DNA of 50,931 bases from Butyrivibrio sp. GTDB taxonomy: Bacteria > Bacillota > Clostridia > Lachnospirales > Lachnospiraceae. The stretch is from assembly GCA_015056495.1 (NCBI GenBank), contig SVGC01000029.1, positions 1 to 50,931 of the forward strand, read 5' to 3'. The notes beneath the pieces are model-generated. The model ran no database searches, was not told where the DNA came from, and was given only the letters and a program-made list of their open reading frames with translations. This document shows positions 42,355 through 50,859 of this stretch, piece after piece (within the stretch, counting starts at the first letter, position 1; every line of letters begins with the position of its first letter). The position numbers were made by a program, and so were the translations under genes.

Positions 42355-43422
42355 TTGCCTGAAAGGATAAAAAATGTTTTTTGCAAATTTATAATAGTAG
42401 CGCTTTCTCTTTTTGTTGCAGGTACTAGCAGCGGATATTATACAGAGACCGGAACAAAGGCGTACGGTACAAGCACTGTTGTAGATTTTGAGCATAATCT
42501 TGATGATTATGTGCCTGCTAAAAAGAGCTACAATTTTTATTTTACATATAAGATAGTTCATCCCTGGTGGGATGCTGTTGCTCTTGGAATGGAGGATGCT
42601 CAGAAAAAATATCTCGAAAAAGGCGTAGTCATTACATATGAATATATGGCTCCGGAGGCAGCTTCCTATGAGGATCAGACTGAGAGATTATTACTTGCCA
42701 TGGAGCGAGATTATGATGTGATTGGAGTAGATGTAGCCGATGAGGAGAAGATGTCGCCTGTACTTGATCAAATGATAGATGCAGGTTTTAAAGTCATGAC
42801 TTTTTCCAGCTCTGATGCATCTGCGGATTGCAAGAGGATAGCATATGTGGGTAATACCCACAACTATCAGGACGGAGCTGACTTAACAGAAGCTCTATGT
42901 GAGAAGATAGGCTATAAGGGCAAGGTTGGAATACTTGTTGGAAGCCCGGGAGCTCCTTGTCATGAAGACAGAGCCAGAGGAGCCATGGATACAATTGCTA
43001 AGTACCAGAATATGGAAATAGTAGCAGTTGAGTACGATATGGACTCTATTGATACAGCATACGAACTGAGTATGCAGATGTTAAAAGATAATCCTGATAT
43101 TGCGGGCTTTATATGCTGCAATATGAGTAATCCTGTTGGAACAGCAAGAGCAGTTATGGAGAGTGGTAGCGAAGCTGTGATCGTAGGCATGGACCATGAT
43201 CAGGAGGCTCTTCATTATCTTAAAGATGGCGTGATTTATTGCCTGGGAGTACAGGATTGCTACTCTATTGGCTTTGATACATTGCGGGTTGCGGTAATGA
43301 TTGCAGATGGTAATTTGCCAGGAGATCTTTTTCCTGAAAAGACTGATGAGCGAACAACATTAATTTATCAAGATGATGCAGCGCCGATGCTGGAAATATT
43401 GTATGGAGACGTTTCTCAATGA
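42355..43422 (+). CDS. Sugar-type periplasmic binding protein (Peripla_BP_4), 355 aa
   Basis: An N-terminal membrane signal (FIIVALSLFVAGTSS) leads to a LacI-like type I periplasmic-binding fold: FYFTYKIVHPWWDAVALGME, DVIGVDVADEEKMSPVLDQM, MTFSSSDAS, GKVGILVGSPGAPCHEDRARGA, FICCNMSNPVGTAR and DCYSIGFDT. This class binds sugars or similar ligands. No transporter permease or ATPase accompanies it; instead its stop overlaps the start of a diguanylate cyclase gene (ATGA), so it is probably the ligand sensor for that enzyme. The start is TTG 42355, 6 bases behind AAAGGAGG. Confidence 0.87.
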   Translation: MPERIKNVFCKFIIVALSLFVAGTSSGYYTETGTKAYGTSTVVDFEHNLDDYVPAKKSYNFYFTYKIVHPWWDAVALGMEDAQKKYLEKGVVITYEYMAPEAASYEDQTERLLLAMERDYDVIGVDVADEEKMSPVLDQMIDAGFKVMTFSSSDASADCKRIAYVGNTHNYQDGADLTEALCEKIGYKGKVGILVGSPGAPCHEDRARGAMDTIAKYQNMEIVAVEYDMDSIDTAYELSMQMLKDNPDIAGFICCNMSNPVGTARAVMESGSEAVIVGMDHDQEALHYLKDGVIYCLGVQDCYSIGFDTLRVAVMIADGNLPGDLFPEKTDERTTLIYQDDAAPMLEILYGDVSQ

Positions 43423-44933
43423 AAAGAAAAAGGATGACTGACAAGGCAGTGTCTATAACTGCGGCGATAGGAAGTGTCCTTATCATGGTAACGGTAATCG
43501 CCAATACTTATTGGGCTTCTAAGCAGGCTATGATATCCACAAATCAGGCTGTTTCTGCTGTGAGCGCTTTTTATCTTGAATCCATGGCAGACAGACGTGC
43601 CAAGACAATTACAAACCTGATCAACAACAATTTTGATTACATGTACAAGGCTGTAAGTGTTATAGATGAAGAAGAGATAAACACTCAGGAGGATCTGCGA
43701 GATGCTATAGGCAGGATGAAGAGACTTTTGTCCCTTAACCGTTTTGCCCTTGTGGATGAGGACAATATAGTTTACACCCAGTACACCACGTATACTGGTG
43801 GCAGCAGACATGCCTTCCTTGCAAATGATAAACTTGAAGACAAAATGATAAGTACCGTTTTTATTTATGGTTCATCCAAGGATCTCTGTCTGGTAATACC
43901 TATAAATATAAAGATAATGGGCAAACAGTTTAAAGCATGTTTTGTTCAGATAGATATTAATGACATAGTTGACCTGCTTGCTCTTGATGACCAGGATACT
44001 ACACATTTTGCCTTGTATTCTGCAAATGGTGGAAATCTGTCAGAAACAGAGCTTGGTCCGTTTATTGGGGTGAATAATGTTTTTGATGCACTACATGGAA
44101 ATGTTTCCGAGGAACAGTGGGATTCATTTCGAGATGATTTTGTAAATGAAAAAAGTGGAACATTGACATTTACTATAAATGGCGTGACTGACACTATTTA
44201 CTATGAGCCTGTACCTGATACTGGCTGGGAACTGGTTGGAATGATTCGTGAGAGCGTTATTCAGGATCAGATCCATGAAATCAGTGAAAAAAGCATTGTC
44301 ACTAATCGTTTACAGATATTATTCTTGCTTGTAGTAGCGTCAATTTTCTCAGGTATAATATTCTATATGATAAGGCGCGTTGCTAAAGAAAAGCTGGATG
44401 AAGAAAAGGAAAACAGCAAAGTGTTCAAGAGTATGGCAAATACTGATTCATTGACAGGAGTCAGAAATAAGCATGCTTACATGGAGATGGAAAAACAGAT
44501 TAATATCAGAATCCGTGAAAAGAGTATTGAAAAGCTGGCTCTCGTTGCATGTGATATAAATGGTCTTAAATATGTCAATGACACAAAAGGCCATGTTGCC
44601 GGTGATCAGCTTATTAAGGCTGCCAGTTCTCTTATCTGTGATCTTTTTGATCATGGCTCAGTCTACAGGACCGGTGGTGATGAGTTTGTAGTTCTGCTTC
44701 AGGGAAAAGGGTATGATACCAGAAATGAAGTGATTGACGCCTTTAACAAACAGGTGGAAGAAAACATCAAAAATAATGAAGTTGTTGTTTCAATTGGTGT
44801 CTCAACTCTTCGTCCGGATGATGAGCAGCTTTATAATCTGTTTGAACGAGCTGATCATATGATGTACGAACGAAAGAAAGTATTAAAGAGCATGGGAGCA
44901 AGAACAAGAGAATTTGACGAAGATAATGCATAA
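43419..44933 (+). CDS. Diguanylate cyclase with extracytoplasmic sensor domain, 504 aa
   Basis: Helix 1 (~10-32) and helix 2 (~298-320) frame a ~265-residue extracytoplasmic domain with Cache-like sensing segments. The GGDEF domain begins at ~340 (NTDSLTGVRNKHAYMEME) and has an intact active site, G419-G-D-E-F423 in YRTGGDEFVVL. The allosteric RxxD inhibitory site is absent, so product inhibition should be weak. The four-base overlap with the upstream sugar-binding protein gene indicates one signalling unit: ligand-binding protein, sensor domain, c-di-GMP synthesis. ATG 43419; a half-copy of the palindrome follows the stop. Confidence 0.92.
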   Translation: MKRKRMTDKAVSITAAIGSVLIMVTVIANTYWASKQAMISTNQAVSAVSAFYLESMADRRAKTITNLINNNFDYMYKAVSVIDEEEINTQEDLRDAIGRMKRLLSLNRFALVDEDNIVYTQYTTYTGGSRHAFLANDKLEDKMISTVFIYGSSKDLCLVIPINIKIMGKQFKACFVQIDINDIVDLLALDDQDTTHFALYSANGGNLSETELGPFIGVNNVFDALHGNVSEEQWDSFRDDFVNEKSGTLTFTINGVTDTIYYEPVPDTGWELVGMIRESVIQDQIHEISEKSIVTNRLQILFLLVVASIFSGIIFYMIRRVAKEKLDEEKENSKVFKSMANTDSLTGVRNKHAYMEMEKQINIRIREKSIEKLALVACDINGLKYVNDTKGHVAGDQLIKAASSLICDLFDHGSVYRTGGDEFVVLLQGKGYDTRNEVIDAFNKQVEENIKNNEVVVSIGVSTLRPDDEQLYNLFERADHMMYERKKVLKSMGARTREFDEDNA

Positions 44934-44938
44934 ATTGT

Positions 44939-44967
44939 GAGTCAATCTGATACGTCCCCGGTGACTC
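44939..44967. repeat. GGGGACGTATCA repeat, locus E: single right arm
   Basis: GAGTCAATCTGATACGTCCC and CGGTGACTC only; no left arm. It lies 6 bases after the diguanylate cyclase stop codon, so it is a degenerate or half-size copy. Confidence 0.75.
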
Positions 44968-44975
44968 ATTAATGA

Positions 44976-45016
44976 TAAAAAAGGGCAGTGGATCAATAAA
45001 ACGTGATCCACTGCCT
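44976..45016 (-). terminator. Terminator of the 33-aa peptide gene
   Basis: GGCAGTGGATCA (plus 44984-44995) pairs with TGATCCACTGCC (45004-45015). On the minus strand it is followed by six T. Confidence 0.88.
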
Positions 45017-45033
45017 ATAATTAGGTTTATATA

Positions 45034-45135
45034 TCAATAATTGTACTTGTAACAGATCTGCTTTGCCATAAGCTCACAGTACTCAACATAAGACTCTTTT
45101 AAAAAGTTGCCAAATCTTTTGAACATATTTTTCAT
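45034..45135 (-). CDS. Small peptide, 33 aa, unknown function
   Basis: ATG 45135 follows AGAAAGGACAATATT, a good ribosome site, and a strong terminator lies 18 bases after its stop, so this is a complete small gene. The peptide (start MKNMFKRFGNFLKE, end QICYKYNY) is basic at the front with F/L-rich amphipathic character, then acidic/aromatic. It could lie on the membrane surface. The open frame extends upstream to 45222, but those codons lack a ribosome site. A promoter-like TTGACA at ~45234 (minus) with TAACAT 17 bases on precedes it. I do not recognise a family. Confidence 0.6.
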   Translation of the reverse strand: MKNMFKRFGNFLKESYVEYCELMAKQICYKYNY

Positions 45136-45329
45136 AATATTGTCCTTTCTGATTTCTCTTCTCTTGAAATCTCTTACATCTACCACTTCGTTACATTTTG
45201 CATTATATGTTATTGCACACATAATTACTTGTCAAAATAAAAATAAAAGTAGCCAAATCTTGCAAAAATGATCGATCAAGGTTATATTAAGCTTAAATAA
45301 ATGCTGTAGGCCAGGGAAAAGGAGTAATA

Positions 45330-46184
45330 ATGCAGCCATTATTTGAAGATGTACAAGATGATCTGGAAATATATAATAAAAAGTCCATACATGTATCACC
45401 GCATCTCCATACAGTAATGGAGATCGTGTATGTTACAGAAGGAAGTCTGGAGCTTGGGATAGGTCAGGATCTTTTTCATATGGAAAAAGGTGATTTCGCT
45501 ATTGTTTTTCCTGACATGATCCATCATTATCAGGTGTTTGATACCAGAAGATGCAGAAGCATATATATTTTGGCGTCTCCAAATCTGTGTGAAAGCTTTG
45601 CAGATGTTCTTGCTCATAAGTGTCCTAAAAATCCTGTTATAAGCGCGGCTGATGTGCATGAGGATATTTCTTTTGCTATATCCAAACTGACTTCGTTTAT
45701 GAAAAATAGCCAAATTAAGCAGATAGATCATTTTGATCTTAAAAAAGGTCCGTACAGCGATATTGTGATCAGGAGCTATCTGCAGATAGTACTTGCCAGA
45801 GCGCTTCCTATGTACGAGCTGATTGATAAGGACAATTTTGAAAGTAATGATATAATATATCGCGCAGTGTCCTATATATCATCACATTTTACAGAGAGAG
45901 TGACATTGACATCAATGGCAAGAGACCTGTATATAAGCCCTTATGCTCTTTCAAGAATGTTTTCAAGCACTTTTCATACCAATTTTAACGGGTATCTGAA
46001 TAACAAGAGACTTGAATATGTGGTCAATATTTTGCAATATACTGATCAGAGTATTACCATGGCATATGAAAATGCAGGTTTTGAGTCCCAGAGGACTTTT
46101 AACAGAGTTTTTGCTGAGAAATACCATATGTCTCCAAGAGAGTATAGGAAGCTGCTTAGAAGCGCTGAAAATATTGATATGTAG
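45330..46184 (+). CDS. AraC-family transcriptional regulator with N-terminal cupin, 284 aa
   Basis: Residues ~10-100 form an AraC-type cupin ligand domain (KKSIHVSPHLHTVMEIVYVTEG, FHMEKGDFAIVFPDMIHHY). Residues ~180-280 hold two helix-turn-helix motifs (TLTSMARDLYISPYALSRMF; SITMAYENAGFESQRTFNRVF) ending with the family MSPREYRKLL. It should regulate carbohydrate genes in response to a sugar ligand; the GH27 enzyme gene two genes downstream is a plausible target. ATG 45330 follows GGAG by 6 bases. Confidence 0.92.
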   Translation: MQPLFEDVQDDLEIYNKKSIHVSPHLHTVMEIVYVTEGSLELGIGQDLFHMEKGDFAIVFPDMIHHYQVFDTRRCRSIYILASPNLCESFADVLAHKCPKNPVISAADVHEDISFAISKLTSFMKNSQIKQIDHFDLKKGPYSDIVIRSYLQIVLARALPMYELIDKDNFESNDIIYRAVSYISSHFTERVTLTSMARDLYISPYALSRMFSSTFHTNFNGYLNNKRLEYVVNILQYTDQSITMAYENAGFESQRTFNRVFAEKYHMSPREYRKLLRSAENIDM

Positions 46185-46275
46185 GGATGTTGAATCAATT
46201 GTTTGATTAGTGGATTGATTTAATGAGAAAAATATATGTGCATGAAAATGACAAAACGAGATGATCGGAGGGATT

Positions 46276-47478
46276 ATGCAGCAGTTACAGCAATATTTTG
46301 AATTGATGATAAGGGATAACGTAGAAAAGATCATAATCAGTTCCCCTGTCAAAAAATCTGATGAATATAAAAAGATAGTTGTAGAGAATAAGGCAGGAAA
46401 GTATCAGATAGCTAAGTATACCCAGAAACAGGTATTTCATGAGAATCTGGATGAAAACGATATAGCATTTCGCCTGGCGGAGCTCTCTTTCCAGAAGTAT
46501 AAACAGGTGAATGGTATATCTGCAAGCTCTGAACATATCATACTTTTATCCAAGGATGGCAGAGCTACCTATAAGGTAAAAAAGAGAGCAACAGATAAGG
46601 TAACTCTTTCGGCAGCAGGAGGTGCCAGTGAAGCAGGAGCAGCATGTCCTGTAAAACAGGAAAATAGCCATAATCGTAAAAAGAACTATATCCTGCAGGA
46701 AGGCATGAAGATAGAGCCTCTTACAGATATGGGCGTATTTACAGCTGATGGAAAAGTTGTAAATTCCATGTATGACAAATATAAGCAGATCAACAGATTT
46801 ATTGAGATATTGGATGATGAGATATCAAAGTCAGGTCTTAAAAAGTTAAATGTCATTGATTTTGGCTGTGGCAAGTCCTATCTGACTTTTGTAGTCTACT
46901 ATTATTTGACAGAGATCATGCATATGGAAGTCAATATGATAGGTCTTGATCTAAAGAGTGATGTTATCAAAAAATGTAATGAGGCAGCTAAAAAGTATGG
47001 CTACGATACTTTGAAATTTGAACTGGGCGATATCAATGGTTTCAAGGCACCATTTGATGTAGATATGGTGATAACCCTCCATGCCTGCGATACTGCTACA
47101 GATTTTGCCTTGTACAATGCCATAGAGTGGAAGGCCAAGATGATATTTTCAGTTCCTTGCTGTCAACATGAACTTAATAAACAGATTGAGCCACAAAAGC
47201 TTGCGATTTTATCAAGGTACGGCATCTTGAAAGAACGCTTTTCAGCTATTGCAACTGATGCAATCCGTTGTAATCTGCTTGAATACATGGGATATAAGAC
47301 CCAGATACTTGAGTTTGTCGATTTTGACAATACTCCTAAAAACCTTATGATCCGTGCAGTCAAGAGAGGTGTGACTCCTCCTGCAGTAACCCGCAGGGCC
47401 AGAGAAGAAGTAGATGCGCTTGTTAGTGAATTTGGCTTTGAACCTACACTTATGAAATTACTTGGATTAAATGATTGA
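46276..47478 (+). CDS. SAM-dependent methyltransferase (Methyltransf_32-like), 400 aa
   Basis: An ~150-residue N-terminal domain precedes the Rossmann methyltransferase domain. The SAM-binding motif I is VIDFGCGKSYL (~192-202), motif II GLDLKSDVI, and the family signature is PCCQHE (~294-299). Relatives include proteins annotated as tRNA or protein methyltransferases (e.g. the GSTCD C-terminal domain), but the substrate is unknown. Residues ~115-140 form an A/G/S-rich linker. ATG 46276 follows GGAGGG by 3 bases. The gene is not evidently linked in function to the regulator or GH27 gene beside it. Confidence 0.85.
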   Translation: MQQLQQYFELMIRDNVEKIIISSPVKKSDEYKKIVVENKAGKYQIAKYTQKQVFHENLDENDIAFRLAELSFQKYKQVNGISASSEHIILLSKDGRATYKVKKRATDKVTLSAAGGASEAGAACPVKQENSHNRKKNYILQEGMKIEPLTDMGVFTADGKVVNSMYDKYKQINRFIEILDDEISKSGLKKLNVIDFGCGKSYLTFVVYYYLTEIMHMEVNMIGLDLKSDVIKKCNEAAKKYGYDTLKFELGDINGFKAPFDVDMVITLHACDTATDFALYNAIEWKAKMIFSVPCCQHELNKQIEPQKLAILSRYGILKERFSAIATDAIRCNLLEYMGYKTQILEFVDFDNTPKNLMIRAVKRGVTPPAVTRRAREEVDALVSEFGFEPTLMKLLGLND

Positions 47479-47491
47479 TAAGGATTTTTCT

Positions 47492-47508
47492 AAACTATTA
47501 TAGTTTTT
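47492..47508 (+). terminator. Small A/T hairpin with T-run after the methyltransferase gene
   Basis: AAACTA pairs with TAGTTT around TTA and runs into T. The stem is weak. Confidence 0.45.
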
Positions 47509-47590
47509 TCTTCATTAAAGTAATATAATCAGACTATAGCTCTCAATTATAATGACAGAGCGGATTATAGTGTTTTTTATGGAGGATTTT

Positions 47591-48841
47591 ATGGTAGCAA
47601 AGAACCCGCCAATGGGGTGGAATAGTTGGGATTGTTTTGGAGCTGCGGTAAATGAGCAGCAGGTAAAAGAAAATGCCGATTATATGGCAAAGAATCTTAA
47701 GGAATATGGTTGGGAATACGTTGTAGTTGATATCGAATGGTTTCAGCCTACAGCGTCAACACATGAATATGAACCATTTTCAGAGCTGGTGATGGATGAG
47801 TATGGAAGACTTCTTCCTGCAGTTAATAGATTCCCATCGGCAGCAGATGGAAAAGGTTTTGAGCCTTTGGCAAAATATGTTCACGACCTTGGACTAAAAT
47901 TTGGAATACATATCATGCGTGGTATGCCTCGTATGGCAGCACATAAGCATCTACCTATACTTGGTAGTGACAAACGTTGCGATCAGGTAGCCAATCCTAA
48001 TTCTATATGTTTCTGGAATCCTGATATGTACGGACTTTTCTGCGACAGAGAAGGTGCGCAGGAATATTATGACAGCATATTCAAACTCTATGCTCAGTGG
48101 GGCGTAGATTTTGTCAAGGTGGATGATATTGCAAGAGAATATCCTCACTGTGAGAAAGAAATAGAAGTTATATCAAAAGCTTGCAGAAATAGTGGAAGAG
48201 ACATGGTACTGAGTCTTTCTCCTGGACCTGCGCCATTAGACAGAGCAGAGCATCTCAAGACTTATGCCAATATGTGGCGTATTACTGATGATTTCTGGGA
48301 CAAATGGGAGCTACTTCTTGCAATGTTTGAAAGAGCTGAGAAGTGGGCTATCCATGCAGGCCCTGGTCACTGGCCTGACGCAGATATGCTTCCGGTTGGA
48401 TCACTTAGACAGGATTATGATAAGGCTGATCAGACTAAATTTACCAAGGCTGAGCAGATCACTATGATGAGTTTGTGGTGCATGATGCGCTCACCGCTTA
48501 TAGTTGGTGCTCATCTTCCTAAAAATGATGAGTTTACACTTGAGCTTTTGACTAATAGCGATGTTCTTGCAATTGAGAAAGAGAGCCATTGTGCTCATCA
48601 GCTTTATAGAACTGATTCTGAGATTGCCTGGATCGCACCTAGAAAAGATGGAAAAGGCGTATATGTTGCACTCTTTAATATTTCAGATGTTGATAGAGAA
48701 GTTACATTTGAGCCGGCATCAGCTGATCTTGAGGAATATAGTGATGTTAAGGAATTGTGGAGCGGAAGTGAATTTGATAATTCAGAAGCTATTACTGAGC
48801 AGATTCCGTCCCATGGAGCAGTAATCTATTTGTTTAGCTAA
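47591..48841 (+). CDS. GH27 alpha-galactosidase, intracellular, 416 aa
   Basis: Hydrolyses alpha-galactosides such as melibiose and raffinose-family sugars by a retaining mechanism. The GH27 entry motif PPMGWNSWDCFGA starts at residue 5. The nucleophile aspartate is D178 in KVDDI; the acid/base lies in RITDDFWD (D233 or D234). WNSWD, GIHIMRG and GHWPDADML are family landmarks. There is no signal peptide, so the substrate must be imported first. ATG 47591 follows GGAGG by 5 bases. A C-terminal ~80-residue beta domain ends at residue 416. No sugar transporter is in the neighbourhood. Confidence 0.95.
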   Translation: MVAKNPPMGWNSWDCFGAAVNEQQVKENADYMAKNLKEYGWEYVVVDIEWFQPTASTHEYEPFSELVMDEYGRLLPAVNRFPSAADGKGFEPLAKYVHDLGLKFGIHIMRGMPRMAAHKHLPILGSDKRCDQVANPNSICFWNPDMYGLFCDREGAQEYYDSIFKLYAQWGVDFVKVDDIAREYPHCEKEIEVISKACRNSGRDMVLSLSPGPAPLDRAEHLKTYANMWRITDDFWDKWELLLAMFERAEKWAIHAGPGHWPDADMLPVGSLRQDYDKADQTKFTKAEQITMMSLWCMMRSPLIVGAHLPKNDEFTLELLTNSDVLAIEKESHCAHQLYRTDSEIAWIAPRKDGKGVYVALFNISDVDREVTFEPASADLEEYSDVKELWSGSEFDNSEAITEQIPSHGAVIYLFS

Positions 48842-48900
48842 TAGGAGCTCAAGTTCATCATCTTCATCGAACTGATGGCACGAAGTGAAAAAATACATAG

Positions 48901-48941
48901 AAAAAATGGGCTTTGGTCAATTGTGATCAAAGCCCATTTTT
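48901..48941. terminator. Bidirectional terminator between convergent GH27 and RqcH genes
   Basis: TGGGCTTTGGTCA and TGATCAAAGCCCA form a 13-bp stem around ATTG, flanked by A- and T-runs. Confidence 0.9.
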
Positions 48942-48945
48942 ATGA

Positions 48946-50709
48946 TCAGCCTATTTCTTTTAAATTTGAAATATCCGGTGCAATAACCATGGAGTAGTTG
49001 GTGTAGTATACTACAAATCCAGGTTTGGCACCGCCGGGTTTTTTAACATTTTTTCTTTGAAGGTAGTCGATTTCTACCTTATCCTGATCTTTTCCTTTGG
49101 AGTAGTAGGCTGCAAGTGCAGCTGCCTCTTCAAAAGCTCTGTCAGGGACGTCCTTGCCTCCAGTGATAAGGACTACATGGGAACCGGGGCAACCCTTTGA
49201 GTGGAACCACCAGTCACCGCCGTTTGCAACCTTGAAAGTCAGTTCATCATTTTGGTAGTTATTTTTGCCTACATATATATCGAATCCATCACTTGAAATG
49301 TAATGGAAAGGCTTGCTGGTGATCTTTTCCTTGCGTTTTCCTTTTTCTGATGACTTCTTTTTGACATAGCCTGCCTCTGCAAGCTCCATGCGTATCTGCA
49401 AAAGGTCCTCTTCCTGTCTTGCTATATCAAGAGAAGATGATATGGATTCCAGGTGCTGTATCTGTTCCTGTACATCCTTCATCTGATCTTCAAGAGCTTC
49501 AGCGGTTCTCTTTAATTTAGTATATCTGTCAAAATACTTTTTAGCATTCTGTGAAGCAGTAAGTGTAGGATCAAGCGGGATCGTAAGAGGCTTTCCTGTG
49601 TTGTAATCTTCAACAGTTATTTCCTTATCCCCTTCTTTTGCAGAGTAGCCGTATACATTGAGCAGTTCTCCATACACTCGGTATTTATCCTTCTTTTGAG
49701 TATCCTGCATCTGGTGAGTCTGCTGATCCAACTTTCTCACATTACGTTCAAGAGCTGTCTGGACGATCTTTCTCAGGTCAACAGATTTCTGACGGATCCT
49801 TGTTTCAATATTTTTTTCTGAATAGTAGCCTTCGAGAAGCTGTGACATTGTGTCATAGTTCTTGATAGAGCTGTTTTCGGCAGAAGAATAGATAGTCAGG
49901 TCAAAAGCAGCATATTCTTTTGGCTTTCCACCTATATAAGCAACAGTTGGCTTGAAAGTGCCTTGTTTTACATCACTCATCAGTCCGCTGAAAGCAATGT
50001 AGAGGTTGCTGAATTCTGCATCAGTAAGAGCAATAGCTGACTTATCAGCGTCGATAGATGCTCTATAGCAGATTTCCTGAGAACAGACTGATGACAGACC
50101 TGTGTAAGAGGAATAAATAGCCTTGAATACAGGCATACCCTTACCTCTGATGAGACTTGCAAACTCTGTGATGTCTGTATTTAGTGGGTCTGCCTTGTCC
50201 TGAGTCTGTGTAACAAAATATTCCCTGCCTGGAAGCACTTCTCTGACAGAGCTGACAGAAGCAGAGATGTGTTTGATAGAATCAATGATCTTGTTTTCTT
50301 CATCAATAAAGATGATGTTACTGTATTTGCCCATAAGTTCTATCAAAAGGACTTTGTGACGCATATCACCCATTTCATCCATATGCTCAACTTCAAAACG
50401 CACTATACGCTCAAGCCCCGGCTGTGTTATAGATGTGATGCGGCCGTTTAATATATGTTTTCTCAGAACCATGCAAAAAACAGGCGCTGTCATAGGAGCT
50501 TTCTTACTCTCCTCTGATACATAGATCAGTGGGAGAGAAGCGTCAGCTGACAGTACTACCTTGCTCTGGTAGCCCTTATCCGCGTTGGTTTTGATAGTCA
50601 GCACGATTTCATCTGATTCAGGCTGTGCGATCTTATATATACGTCCACCAGTCAGGTTATCACTTAATTCCTTAACAATACTGGCAACAGTTATTCCATC
50701 AAATGCCAT
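48946..50709 (-). CDS. rqcH: RqcH/NFACT family ribosome quality control protein, 587 aa
   Basis: This NEMF/Rqc2 homologue binds obstructed 50S subunits and recruits tRNA-Ala to add alanine tails to stalled chains. The N-terminal NFACT-N domain begins MAFDGITVASIVKELSDNL, with GGRIYKIAQP. A coiled coil (~395-450, LKRTAEALEDQMKDVQEQ) leads to the NFACT-R domain (IYVGKNNYQNDELTF, GGDWWFHSKGCPGSHVVL). Older annotation calls it fibronectin-binding protein. ATG 50709 has GGAGG nine bases upstream; an in-frame extension to 50754 lacks a ribosome site. Confidence 0.94.
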   Translation of the reverse strand: MAFDGITVASIVKELSDNLTGGRIYKIAQPESDEIVLTIKTNADKGYQSKVVLSADASLPLIYVSEESKKAPMTAPVFCMVLRKHILNGRITSITQPGLERIVRFEVEHMDEMGDMRHKVLLIELMGKYSNIIFIDEENKIIDSIKHISASVSSVREVLPGREYFVTQTQDKADPLNTDITEFASLIRGKGMPVFKAIYSSYTGLSSVCSQEICYRASIDADKSAIALTDAEFSNLYIAFSGLMSDVKQGTFKPTVAYIGGKPKEYAAFDLTIYSSAENSSIKNYDTMSQLLEGYYSEKNIETRIRQKSVDLRKIVQTALERNVRKLDQQTHQMQDTQKKDKYRVYGELLNVYGYSAKEGDKEITVEDYNTGKPLTIPLDPTLTASQNAKKYFDRYTKLKRTAEALEDQMKDVQEQIQHLESISSSLDIARQEEDLLQIRMELAEAGYVKKKSSEKGKRKEKITSKPFHYISSDGFDIYVGKNNYQNDELTFKVANGGDWWFHSKGCPGSHVVLITGGKDVPDRAFEEAAALAAYYSKGKDQDKVEIDYLQRKNVKKPGGAKPGFVVYYTNYSMVIAPDISNLKEIG

Positions 50710-50785
50710 AGTAAAAAACCTCCGAAAAATGAAAAAGAATGTCGCAATCGACATTCCTGATCTGATCCGTCCCTTATATTAAAAG

Positions 50786-50859
50786 TCGGAATGACAGGAC
50801 TTGAACCTGCGATCTCTTGACCCCCAGTCAAGCGCTTTACCACCTAAGCCACATCCCGA
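50786..50859 (-). tRNA. tRNA-Pro, anticodon GGG
   Basis: The minus strand folds into a standard cloverleaf of 74 nt. The acceptor stem is TCGGGAT/ATTCCGA (one G-U), the anticodon stem is CTTGA/TCAAG around CTGGGGG (anticodon GGG), and the T-arm is CAGG TTCAAGT CCTG. The 3' CCA is not encoded. It lies upstream of the RqcH gene on the same strand. Confidence 0.95.

Noticed and set aside
45136..45222. Upstream extension of the 33-aa peptide to 62 aa
   Set aside because: No ribosome site for the longer form, while the internal ATG has a good one.
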